Of a stretch of DNA of 64,000 nucleotides, positions 47,611 to 58,296 are shown piece after piece (within the stretch, counting starts at the first letter, position 1; each line of letters opens with the position of its first letter). Below the pieces are notes generated by a model. It did not search any database and was not told the DNA's origin. It worked only from the letters and a program-made list of their open reading frames with translations. The translations under genes were made by a program, and so were the position numbers. Source of the DNA: Solen grandis (taxonomy: Eukaryota > Mollusca > Bivalvia > Adapedonta > Solenidae); NCBI GenBank assembly GCA_021229015.1, contig CM037783.1, positions 5,589,324 through 5,653,323 of the forward strand, given 5' to 3'.

Positions 47611-47935
47611 ACTTTAAAAACCAGGTTTTCTAACAGACTGGTGGTCTGCTGACAACTTATTGCCAGGAATTTGTTGTTGGGACAGAAACTTTGTCAAGCA
47701 TGACATATTTTAAAATAAACTGGTACTGTTGTTCATCATGATGAGGCGCATCATCCTAGTCCATAATCTCAGAGAGTGAAGATGAAAAGAAGTCATAGCA
47801 GAAGTTTGGCCCCAGACTTTGTGAAAATATCCAAAAGTGGGGGCACCTCTGTCCAGTGGACATATTTGATTTCTTGTTAATTACTTTTATTACAAATTTT
47901 GTTTCTGCTTGATGTATTTTTCTTGTATATGCAAC

Positions 47936-48480
47936 ATCCTCAGTAGGCATGTGGTATGAGTGTCTGCCTTAAGAGTGGGAGGTTGTGTGTTAGATCCCCA
48001 CGGTCGCAACATACCAAAGTCGTAAAAAATGGTACTGGTATAGCTTCCTTGCTTGGCGCTCAGCATTTAAAGGTAGTTCTAGGACTGGTTTGCTCGGTGT
48101 CAGGATAATGTTATTGGGTGTGGTATCATGCCACATGTCTGCGGCGTGATACTGCAGTGTGGCAGCACTGTATATACTCAAAGGAAAAAGAAATGCAGGG
48201 TAAACTTTTGTATCAGTTTTAAATAGGAAGTATTCAACAGTATTACAGTAAATTATTTTGATAAAGATTTTTTTTCCAAACAAAATAAATGCTTTAGAAT
48301 GAGATGGGGTCTATCATATGAGATTTATTGCAAGGTAGGAGGTAAAAACTTGAGTCTGGCTACTAGATTCTAGTTAGCCTGTGTTTCTTTTCCCTTTGAG
48401 TATATGTCTCAAGTAGACATCATCTCCAAATGACTGAAATACTGTTGGTGGGACGATAAATCCTAGCAATAAACAATTTT
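47936..48480 (+). mobile_element. tRNA-derived SINE interrupted by a MITE
   Basis: Same family as the copy at 45,995: head GTAGGCATGTGGTATGAG, B-box GTGTGTTAGATCCCCA, body ATGGTACTGGTATAGCTTCC through ATACTGCAGTGTGGCAGCAC (48,170). After a 230-bp insertion it resumes at TGTCTCAAGTAGACATCATC (48,405) and ends GACTGAAATACTGTTGGTGG. It lies in an MRPL23 intron. Confidence 0.85.
48175..48402. mobile_element. MITE with TA target duplication, nested in SINE
   Basis: The left end TACTCAAAGGAAAAAGAAAT and the right end (reverse complement TACTCAAAGGGAAAAGAAAC) form terminal inverted repeats of about 20 bp, flanked by TA on both sides (48,173-48,174 and 48,403-48,404). About 228 bp, no ORF. TA target sites and this size suggest a Tc1/mariner-type non-autonomous element. 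Confidence 0.8.
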
Positions 48481-48766
48481 ATGTATGCTATTTTTCACAA
48501 TATTGAAATATAAATAACAGGTCAGTCCAATCAAATAAGAGCAAGTATGTTGGTGTTATATCTTGATGAACCTTCACTTATTTGACATTGCAAAAATACA
48601 ATTACTAAAATCAGTATATAAAGGGAAATTCAGATAAGTCTGAGGTGCTAACGTTTGCTTTGTGTGAATTTCAAAAGGCAAAGATCATTTAAACTGGACA
48701 TTCAACTTAAATATCATACACAAATCTGCTTTCCTGTCTTTAATCAATTGTGTTTTATTTTTTCAG

Positions 48767-48901
48767 CTTGATTCACAATTTACATTTCCAACAACACTGT
48801 CTTCAGATAAATCTAAAATACAAAAGGAATTTGAGACCATTAGAAAGGCTGACAAGGAGAAGAAAGAAAAATTTGACGGTATTCCAAGTTGGTTTGTTTA
48901 G
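48767..48901 (+). CDS. MRPL23: MRPL23, terminal exon
   Basis: Acceptor GTTTTATTTTTTCAG; phase 0 start. It reads LDSQFTFPTTLSSDKSKIQK, then EFETIRKADKEKKEKFDGIP, SWFV and TAG. The FTFP motif and the terminal GIPSWF are family hallmarks (human FTFPDLFPE ... GVPSWFGL). The charged helix between them is the usual C-terminal extension. A 3' UTR of about 650 nt follows, with AATAAA at 49,542 and 49,552. Confidence 0.94.
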   Translation, partial: LDSQFTFPTTLSSDKSKIQKEFETIRKADKEKKEKFDGIPSWFV

Positions 48902-49541
48902 GAGATAAATTACCATGAGTTATTGAATTTAGCAAGTTAGAAGAAGAAATGACTTTCCAACTTTTGTTATATGGAATTATTTGAGAAGGTTTTGTGGATA
49001 ATATGCTCTGATAATTGAAAGGGACACAAAATGTGCAGGAAGTGCTGGAAAGGTGCCCATATTTCCAAGGATGCTTTCATCTGAAGTGGAGAAGATACAA
49101 AAAGATGTGCCAGCTGCTGTCACCAAATCTTGACATATATTCTTCTTATTTATTTTAGGTTACTGACATAACTCTATTGTGTGTGTTATTCTAGGGACTG
49201 AGAGGAAGGAAGCTAACTAGGAAACTTTCTCAATTCTGTATTCATTTGAATGAGGTCATTGTAAATTTTTGAATGCTTGTTCACAGTCTGGTTGGGCGTA
49301 GTTATAGCTGTCATTTACAGTGTTTTGCTTTGTTGTACATGGTACTTTTGTGGTGTATGATTTACATACCTCACATGCTCATATTGAAAAAACATTAAGT
49401 AATAACATTTAAAAACATCATTTCATGTTTTTTGTTTTTTTTGTTTTTATACTTCATTGAGATAAAAGAACATGATCTGCTTAGAATGTTTAAAATCTTG
49501 TATCATTAGAAGTAAAAAAGTTACTTCAGATGGAATGATGA

Positions 49542-49557
49542 AATAAAGTTAAATAAA
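49542..49557 (+). terminator. MRPL23: MRPL23 polyadenylation signals
   Basis: Two AATAAA hexamers (49,542-49,547 and 49,552-49,557), about 640 nt after the stop codon. The 3' end of the minus-strand LINE begins about 40 bp further on. Confidence 0.65.
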
Positions 49558-49745
49558 TTCTTTTCATTTGTATTTGTTCTCTCTGACCAATTTAGTTCCT
49601 TCATCATCATCATCTTCAGTGATCGCCTAACTCTATGAAGAGTATAAGACTATACATGTGTAGCTGAGAGGGGTTGTGTTAATCTAGAAAATCATACACA
49701 TATAATTATATTTGTACAAAAAGTTAAAGAGTTAAAAACAGGGTT

Positions 49746-51478
49746 TTATCTTGAATGAATGGATGTCAGCCAGAACAGCCATAAAACCCTCAATTGTAGG
49801 TTGGCTGATGGCATCTTGCGGTAAGCGGTTCCATAAAACAATGCTAGATGGAAAGAAGCTGTATTGGTAGATGGATTTACTGCATGGTATTTGAATAAAT
49901 TGTTGATTATGGGGTCTAGAGGATCTGGAATGTAGTAGTGGGGAAAATCTGGGATAATATCAATAAGGTTGTGCTTTATTCTGTAAAGCATGGTGGCCCT
50001 ATCTATGTCACGTCTGTGTTGTAGAGTGTCCCATTTTAGTTCATGAAGCATGGCTGTGACTGAGCTTGTACGTCTGTAGTCATTCCTTACAAACCTAGCT
50101 GCTCTACTTTGGATCATGTCCAACTGGTTTATATGAGTGACAGAAAATGGGGACCACACAGTGGAAGCATATTCCAGTATTGGACGAACATAGGTTTTAT
50201 AGGCTGTTGCCTTTGCACTGGGAGAACTAGATTTTATATTTCTGCGTATGAAAGAAATAGTGGAGTTTGCCTTTTATGTAATATTGTTTATATGGGTTTT
50301 CCAAGAAAGATCTGGTGTAATAGTGACTCCAAGATATTTTGATTGGTTTGAACATTTTAGCTGAGTGCCATGGATGGTGTAAGTGGAATTAATAATATTT
50401 TGTTTGTTACTGATGTGGATGATTTCACATTTATCGGGGTTGAATGACATGAGCCATTCACATTCCCAGGCCTGAAGGCAATCAAGACACCTGTCTGGTG
50501 TCATCGTGATTTCTGATAAGTCTGTACATCAGACAGTCATCTGCGAACAGACGGACTGTTAACGTGACTCAAGAAGGGAGGTCATTAATGTACGACAGAA
50601 AAAGAAGCGGGCCAAGGACACTGCCCTGCGGGACACCAGACGTGACTGATGAGATCTCTGAACTTGCGCCATCAAGGACAACCTGTTGAGTTCGACATGA
50701 AAGGAAATTAGCTATCCAGGAATGGGTGGAGCCCCGGATTCCATAATAGTCAAGCTTTTGGAGGAGGCGGCAATGACTGACTTTATCAAATACCTTACTG
50801 AAGTCTAAAAGGATGGCATCAATCTGCTGATTTTTGTTGATGCCCTTGGCAAGATCATTTACTGTGAGAATAAGCTGAGAGTCACATGAACGTCTCTTAC
50901 GAAAGCCATGCTGGAAATCAGTAAGAATGTGAAAAGTATCAAAGTGTGACATGATGTGACTGAAGATGATGTGTTCTAAGAGTTTGCATGTTACAGAAGT
51001 TAGAGAAATTGGACGGTAGTTTGAAGGAATGGAGCGGTTTCCCTTCTTGAAGACTGGGGAAACTATTGCTGTTTTCCAATCAGAAGGTACTTTACCTTGG
51101 TCAACAGAGAGCTGGAAGAACCTGGTGAGTCCTGGAGTAAGTTCAACAGCAGCAAGCTTCAGAAGTCTAGAAGAAATCTTGTCTGGGCCAGCAGCTTTAT
51201 GTGGTTTTAGACCCTGTAGGAGTTTTAGTACATCCTTGTTCTGTGACTAAGATGGATCTTGCTGAGGGAGTTTTACTAGGTGGAAGAGTTGGTTGAACAG
51301 ACTCATCTTCTTTAGAGAAGACAGAAGTGAACTGCTGATTTAGTATATCGGCTTTCTGCTTAACTGCTTTGTAAGTGATGCCGTCTTTTTTTAAGGGTGA
51401 CTCACCAAAGTTATCTTTTTTTCTGGATTTGATATAATTCCAGAAGACTTTGGGGTTTGCATGGTCCTCACTTAACAT
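49746..51478 (-). pseudogene. LINE reverse transcriptase (several frames)
   Basis: Fragments in order: PKVFWNYIKSRKKDNFGESP (51,478 on); [24 protein letters not shown] near 51,000; [58 protein letters not shown]; the FADD box (VRLFADDCLM, near 50,548, in another frame); SFNPDKCEIIHISNK; YLGVTITPDLSWKTHI; and the C-terminal DMIQSRAARFVRNDYRRTSS block (50,159-49,746). All RT motifs are recognisable, but at least two frameshifts split them. Confidence 0.85.
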
Positions 51479-51795
51479 GGAAGCTACATGGGTCTCATGG
51501 GCTCTCCTACTGGTTGATTGAGCTTTACTTTTGATTTTAGCATATTTGGCCTAAACAGTAGGGGAATTGGATTTCTTGGCTCTCCTGAACCAGCGACGCT
51601 TCAGTTTTGTTAGTCGGCGGATGTCTCTGCTGATCCAAGGCTGATTGAACCTTTGGGCACTTTGACGTGATGGGAATTCTTCTTCCAAGATCTGGTGGCA
51701 GCCAGTTTTGAAGATATCCCAGATGATATTTATATTGGGTGTATTCTGGATTGAATGAATGAGTAGGTCTGAAAGGGTTTAATTTGCATTTGCTC

Positions 51796-52370
51796 TTAAT
51801 GATGTCTGCGTTTGCTTTCCCCCCACATAAGAACTGTGCGTTTAGGTTGTTTGTGTCGAGGAGCACAAAGATTTGAGTCCACGAAGATAGCGTGGTGATC
51901 ACTTATGCCTGGTATGGCTGAACACCTGTTAATCAGTTCTGGTCGATTAGAAAAGAACACATCAAGCGTGTTATTACCTCTGGTTGGAAAGTTGACAATT
52001 TGGGCAAGATCAAGTTCGGATTCAAGGAGGAGAAATTGTTCGTTAATGGATTTTTTGTACATGTCAGGAAGATTTAGATCACCAGTAATCCATATGGTGG
52101 CCTTTCTGAATTTTGAACAGACAGATGATAAGGTTTTATAAAGATCTGATGCATAGTTTTCATCATTATTTGTAGGGCGATATGCCGAACCAATTATCAG
52201 TGATTCATTATTTATACAGTGCAACTTAAGAAATAGAATATCGCATGGTGTGTCCACTTCGACACGTTCACATTGAATGTCATCTCTAACAAGAATGAGA
52301 CTGCCCCTACCCATCAGGCCTATCTTTGCGGTGAACTTCGTAAATGGAATTAAGTGGGAGTATTTCTGCG
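51796..52370 (-). pseudogene. LINE endonuclease, main part
   Basis: Continues from the frameshift near 52,320: GRGSLILVRDDI, LIIGSAYRPTNNDENYASDL, catalytic-region ITGDLNLPDMYK, FPTRGNNTLDVFFSNRPELI, and the C-terminal PGISDHHAIFVD. All APE landmark blocks are present. The frame breaks again near 51,850. Confidence 0.85.
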
Positions 52371-53095
52371 TCATTAATAGAGGGATTAAGCCATGTTTCA
52401 CAGCCACATATAAAATCACAATTTGTATACTCAAGAAAGTTCCAAAAGGCAGCCTTTTTCTTTAAGCTGGAGACACTTTGTATATTTAGGCTAGCAAGCC
52501 TAATGTTATTTGTTTGGATCTTATGAGGAGCCTTTCTATTTGGACTTGAGCAGGCAGGTCTGAAAATCTCGCTGGAAGAGCTACTGGAAGATTTGGACTT
52601 GGAGATCCCTGACAGGTTGGTGATATCGCAGCTTGAGATACTATCAGGTTCAGAGACAACACTACTGTGAACGGAACTCGTGCTGAGAGCGTTTACTGAT
52701 GCAACAGATTCAGATGGCACAGACTCAAAAAGACTTGTGGAGAAATTTGGGACACCACAGGAGAAGCATGTGAAGGGGATATCATTATTAGGTTTTGTAT
52801 ATGGAAGGAACACATCATCATTCATTGGAATACACCTTGTATGATACCATGTTTCACAATCATCACAACAGATGGATTTTTGGTTCCAGTGGCAGCCTTT
52901 ACCACAGACACCACAGGGAAATTTAACGTTTCTTTTCACTGGACCAGGGTTAAGTTGGGTATCTGAAGATCGTAAGATTAATAGAAAACTGATGTAACGT
53001 AGATGGTTACGCTTGTTAAAAAACAGTTCAGGTCTTTTTGCCACAGATACACGGGCTGCAATCAGAGCTGGAATTGAGCACGTGAAGGAAGTCAC
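52307..53095 (-). pseudogene. LINE ORF: 2A-like motif, PHD finger, start of endonuclease
   Basis: 262 codons. Residues about 35-55 read ISFLLILRSSDTQLNPGP, which fits the 2A pattern D-x-E-x-N-P-G-P except for Gln in place of Glu. A PHD-type zinc finger follows at about residues 60-115 with CGVCGKGCHW, ICCDDCETWYHTRC and FTCFSCG. After a Ser-rich linker the endonuclease begins (RLASLNIQSV, CDFICGCETWLNPSINDAEI). The frame is lost at KDRPDG; the continuation GRGSLILVRDDI is in the next frame. Confidence 0.85.
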
Positions 53096-53444
53096 TTCAT
53101 AAGGGCCATATATATATACAAAGCATGGCTACCGTGACAAGAGACAATGATATTGATGTTTAATCATCTGGATCAAATTTCTCCAATAAAACTTAGTGCT
53201 AAGTAATACTTAAATAAATTAAATAAGATTCCTGTTTTATGAACTATTCAAGTGATTACTAACCTGAACTAGTTCAGAAATAAAATATTTGTTAAGAAAT
53301 GAAATATTTGAGTATATTTATTAGAGAAACACGAATAATGAAATTTGCCACTAAGTATTTAAGTATTATTTCAGTGCTTTAATAAATTTAAAATACACCT
53401 CTGATTTACAATAAAGGGAATAAAATAGACATTTATTTTTTAAC

Positions 53445-54130
53445 TCTTCCAGCCCACTTAAGCAGGTAGTGCTCAGGGTGAGCTATTGGTCAGGACGTTT
53501 GGGTGTCTGTCAGTCAGTCAAAATGAGCTCGTTAACACTAGCATTTTAATTTCTTGACCAATCATGATCACACTTGTGTTCAATGTTTATGGCTATATCT
53601 CAAGGCTGAGGTCATCCAAATAGGTCAGGGGTTTGATCCGTGTTACTCTTGAATTACACTTTAGCATTGTGATCTTTGGCGATCCTTATCAAACTTAGAC
53701 TGTAATAGCTCAGCCAGGTTCAAATGTGGCTAATAAGACATATGTCTTGAAATATCAAAAAAAAAAGTTAAATCTCTAGCTTTTCGAGAAGAAATGTTGA
53801 CTTTATACTTTGAAAAAAAATGCCACATGTCAATTTTTTCATTCTAAAATCTCTATCTTTAAAGCAATGTTACTGAAACTGGAGATAATGTATATGTCTG
53901 GGTTTGATCAGGTCCTCTTAATATCGTATATACAATGACCCTGGTTTGATTATGGCTGAAACTGCACCTTTAGGTCAAAAGTTAGGCCCTTGAATTATCC
54001 AAAATGATTTTTTTATTATACAGGCAAAGCTATGTTGCTATAAATTTATTTCACCAAACATTCCTGTTGTCATATTTTGACATAGTTACATAATGGCTTA
54101 TAAAGGACTTTTATATACTGAGTTATGTCC
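53445..54130 (+). repeat. Decayed E-family-like repeat
   Basis: Contains CAGGGTGAGCTATTGGTCAG (the GTGAGCTATTG that ends the 5' hairpin of E1), GTCTGTCAGTCAGTC, then drifting units with CTTGAATTAC and AAAGTTAGGCCCTTGAATTA. No clean 3' hairpin was found. Confidence 0.45.
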
Positions 54131-56560
54131 CTTGAATTTAATATAAAAAAAAATCCTAATTCGATCTCGTTTATGGTCCTTGAATAATATTGTAAACATG
54201 CAAGATATCAGGTCTTTTTAAACCAGGAATTTTCCTGGTTGTTGCATTGAAGTTTAACTCACTGCGGCAGTATTTCAGACTGACTGCAGGACTTGCATGA
54301 ACCCAGCGTTTCTCAATAGAAGCAAATGTTATTTGACACCAAAAACTCCTAACGTTTTCTTGCAACACTAAATATTATTAAGTCAGCTGACCTCGCTGAT
54401 AAATGTGCAGTTAAATCTTTACAATAATTATGACTGTTTTTAATTTCCCACTACATAAGACTGGCTTCCGCCAGTCTAAAATCCGAAATTTTACTGGTGA
54501 TGACATATCTTACACTACTGTCCTAGTAGCAATGTGAAAGCTTTGGACTAGAAGCACGTGTGTCTTGGTATATCCTGCGAACATCTGTGACAAGATTCAT
54601 GGTACAGCACTTTACACCTGCTTAGGCATACAATTACCAGATATTTTGCATCACTCTTAAAGTTTATTCTGGGATACAATTTATACAGTTTACAACACTG
54701 ATATTATGATATGATGAGTGCGATGTATGGGAGATGCATGATGGTTTTAATTGTATTGCTACATTCCACAAAGTTTTCGATGCAGGTAACTCACCCTGAA
54801 AAAAATACCACTGGTGACCACCATAGTTTACAATTGTGTCAGGATGTCGTATGGTGTTCGGACAAAGACCTGTTGCAGTTTATTTTGTGTGCACATCTCG
54901 TATTTATTTGAATATCATTGACAGTTTACCCTTGTATATTGTTAAATATAGAATCTAGATCTATTTATTTCACAGGATCAGCTGAAAAATTGGTTTGATA
55001 AGGCCAGAAATTTAAGTATTTCCATAATATTTGTACAAGAAATTCATTCGCCAACGCGACCAAAGTACAGAACGATATATACATGTTCGAATTTGCCGCC
55101 TGAGCAACTGAAATTAACATAATTAATTTGAACTGGTTTGAATGGCTGCTGCAGCTGCTCCGTTTGTATAACCTCGGAGGCTGGCAAGCATTTTGCCAAC
55201 ACCAAGGGAAGCAACTCTGCATATACAAAATATAATGCATGAAATAACAGATAATAAAATCTGAACATAAGAACTGGATCAAGTATACATTCAGCATTGT
55301 CTCTATAGTCAAAAATGTCATAAAATATTGAATCATCAATTCATAATAATAACAATAAACATTCTATCTAAGACTAAGGCTGAAACGAGAACCCTGGTAC
55401 CCGCGGATCGAGTAGAAAATCGCTGGTACTCGGATACAAAGTTATTACCCGTCACCCGATGTTGGCCTTTTTTATTATACATATGTAATACCTCATGAAG
55501 GTCTATTTCTTTATAACATATATACACGTTCATAACCAACTGTTATGATTCTACACGTTGTTAAGGAATTACCTTCACATGCTCTTCAAGATAGAGGTGT
55601 TTTGGGTGAACAAATTCCGTATCATATAGACATATGTTAGTTATTACAGGTGGTAACGTTTTTAAAATACAATGGCTACATCTGTTGTACAGGTACCCGG
55701 GTACCCGACCAAAAGAGTTGGACACGATTCAGCATTATTTCAGACGCCGATTTTTATCGAAAAGTTAAAATGGTCACCGCAGCTAAATTCACGCTTAAAC
55801 AGACACAGAATTCTTACTAGTGCTGAAAGTGAATTGTTGAAATGAAAGTAATAAACTGATGCATAAGACACAGCCCAAGTATCAACAGTGTTTTAATGTG
55901 ACAAATTGTATTAGAAAAGTACAGCTTGTTTGGTCACATGGAAATCACTAAATCTATACAAGGGGGTTATAATACATGTATTCATCATTTACTTCACAAA
56001 TATAGATAAAATACCTGAATCATTAAATGACATCAACCTGTTTTATTTTTATGTTTAAAGTTTAACCTTTTAGCAATTTTTTAGCATTATTCAATGCGGG
56101 AATCACGTGACAAAAAGGAATGTGGTTATAACGGCGAAAATTTGTTTAAAGAAAGGACAACTTTTCATCCAGGCAGACCCAAATTTAGAAATTAAATTCT
56201 TGTATACTTGAGGATTTTTTCTGCAGCGAAAGCACTTAATATATGATTACAATAACCTGTATATTATTATTATATATAATGTGCTACGAAACCGACGCTA
56301 AATAGGATATTTCAAATTTAAATTTATATTAATACTGGTTGATAATAATAGTGATTCAAATCCACTTATAACAATATCAACTGCTGGCAGTGTTTAAATT
56401 TATGTATGAAAGTATTTAGCTTTTATTTATTTGATCCTCCATAAATATGTAGGATATCAAACAAATAGCAAACAAAAGAACTACATGTCCAGTAAATATT
56501 ATCATAGCTGGCTTTAACTGAATGTTTTGTTTGAGAGTACAGCCAGACCAACATTTGGAC
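54131..56560. other. AT-rich non-coding stretch
   Basis: No supportable gene. It includes GGTACCCGGGTACC (55,692-55,705), a 14-bp palindrome, echoed by CTGGTACCCGCGGATCGAG near 55,395. These are probably the ends of an old dispersed repeat. Confidence 0.45.
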
Positions 56561-56564
56561 TTCT

Positions 56565-57030
56565 CAGTTTTGAATATTGAGCTTAAATGTCTCGCTGGAA
56601 TGATGAGCTGGCTGCCGAGCTTAAACGTTGAGCTTGAAGCTACTTTCAGAACTTTGAACATGTAGCTGGAATGATGAGCTGAATGCCGAACTTAAACGTT
56701 GAGCTGAAGCTACTTTCAGAACTTTGAACATGTAGCTGGAATGATGAGCTGGCTGCCGAGCTTAAACGTTGAGCTGAAGCTACTTTCAGAACTTTGAACA
56801 TGTAGCTGAAATGATGAGCTGAATGCCGAGCTTAAACGTTGAGCTGAAGCTACTTTCAGAACTTTGAACATGTAGCTGGAATGATGAGCTGGCTGCCGAG
56901 CTTAAACGTTGAGCTGAAGCTACTTTCAGAACTTTGAACATGTAGCTGGAATGATGAGCTGGCTGCCGAGCTTAAACGTTGAGTTGAAGCTACTTTCAGA
57001 ACTTTGAACATGTAGCTGGAATGCTAACCT
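56565..57030. repeat. 70-bp minisatellite (about 6 copies)
   Basis: The unit is ATGTAGCTGGAATGATGAGC + TGGCTGCCGAGCTTAAACGT + TGAGCTGAAGCTACTTTCAG + AACTTTGAAC. Copies start at 56,660, 56,730, 56,800, 56,870, 56,940 and 57,010, exactly 70 bp apart. Very low divergence suggests recent expansion. The minus frames here are repeat by-products. Confidence 0.95.
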
Positions 57031-58206
57031 GGATTGAACAATGATATAGTTCTTGACTTCTAACTGGAAGTTTAAGCTGGTTAGACATTTTGTCTTATCA
57101 ATTTTGAATGTCAAGCTTAATATCTGGCTAAACATTGATCATATTTAGCTGAATTGACATTTCGAGTGAGTCCTTTAAATGTCGATCTTAAATATTGAGA
57201 AGGTTTTGCTACATCGACTTTCGGTCTTTCTCGTTTCTCATCCTTAGAGACGTTTCGAATACACTGAATGAACAATGCATTGTTATTGTTCCAGTATATA
57301 TCGTATGTTAGAGAAAAGTTTATTATGGTCACAAAAAACAAATGCATATGCGTCAGTCTAAGAAAATGAATGTCGTTTACAAAACACACGAGTGTGCATG
57401 AGGTGCTGGAACGTGTATGCTGGTTCGAAGAAAAAAACAACAACACTTAATAGCATTTTCTAATATGAACAAGTAATGAACATTTATTCCTGAAAGAACA
57501 ATTTCGTAATACAGACATAGCAATTAACAGTGGCACTTATACATCTACCTTTGACATGTATTTAATAAAGTTTATACTTCGATACAGTTTGTATTAAGGT
57601 ACAACTATGCTTTGACAGAAGTTCCACGAAACCATGTAGTTAATGACATCTGATAACACACACAAACTTGTCAATCAATTCACTTAATAATAACACTTAA
57701 TAATATTTTGTCTTACAGAGTGTCTCCTATGAAGCCGAAATCGAAAATAGGAGAAACGAGACAATCTTTTTCATTATCATATCCGTAAATTATACAACTA
57801 GTCACGAAACCTGTCAATTCTTTCTCCGCTTTAATGATTTCCAAAGAATGCCACGAAATCAGACTGGGGTAACGCTCCAGGGGGAGGGGGTGGAAGAGGG
57901 GATGCGAGTATAACTCTCAAAGAACTTTCAAAAGAACTCTAGATGATTCCAAAGAATCCGTAAAAAGAGAAAACAGATCGGATATTATTCTCCACGAATT
58001 GTAGAAACATTAATAAAAAATAAAACACTGAAAATGGAAACATCAAAGCATATATTTCGTTAACCTTATAAACGATATTGATGATAATTTCATGTAATTA
58101 AGATAATGTTATATTTTTAGAACTCATTTTTACATTCATTACTATAATAAGAAATTGAATTCTGGAGGAGCAATAACAATAATCAACCTGCTAACTGTGC
58201 AAATAG

Positions 58207-58296
58207 ACACTTCCGGTGTACAGATACGGCATACTACCACGCCATGCTATATATACATCCTTCTGACAATACCGGAATGACATACCGGAAGTGCTT
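58207..58296. repeat. Short element with CACTTCCGG inverted ends, copy 1
   Basis: ACACTTCCGGTG ... TACATCCTTCTGA ... CATACCGGAAGTGCTTA. Matches 62,759-62,846. The arms CACTTCCGG and CCGGAAGTG are exact inverse copies and also contain ETS-type GGAA cores. Confidence 0.6.

Larger units (their letters stand above)
49590..53115 (-). mobile_element. Near full-length CR1-like LINE with PHD finger and 2A-like motif
   Basis: Read on the minus strand: an N-terminal region with a 2A-like motif and PHD finger, APE endonuclease, RT, and a 3' end with the (GAT)n tail CTGAAGATGATGATGATGAA (49,600-49,619). At about 3.5 kb it is the most complete of the three LINEs. Frameshifts near 52,320, 51,850, 51,240 and 50,540 and others make it inactive as read. 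The tail lies just after the MRPL23 polyadenylation signals, so the two are convergent. Confidence 0.9.
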
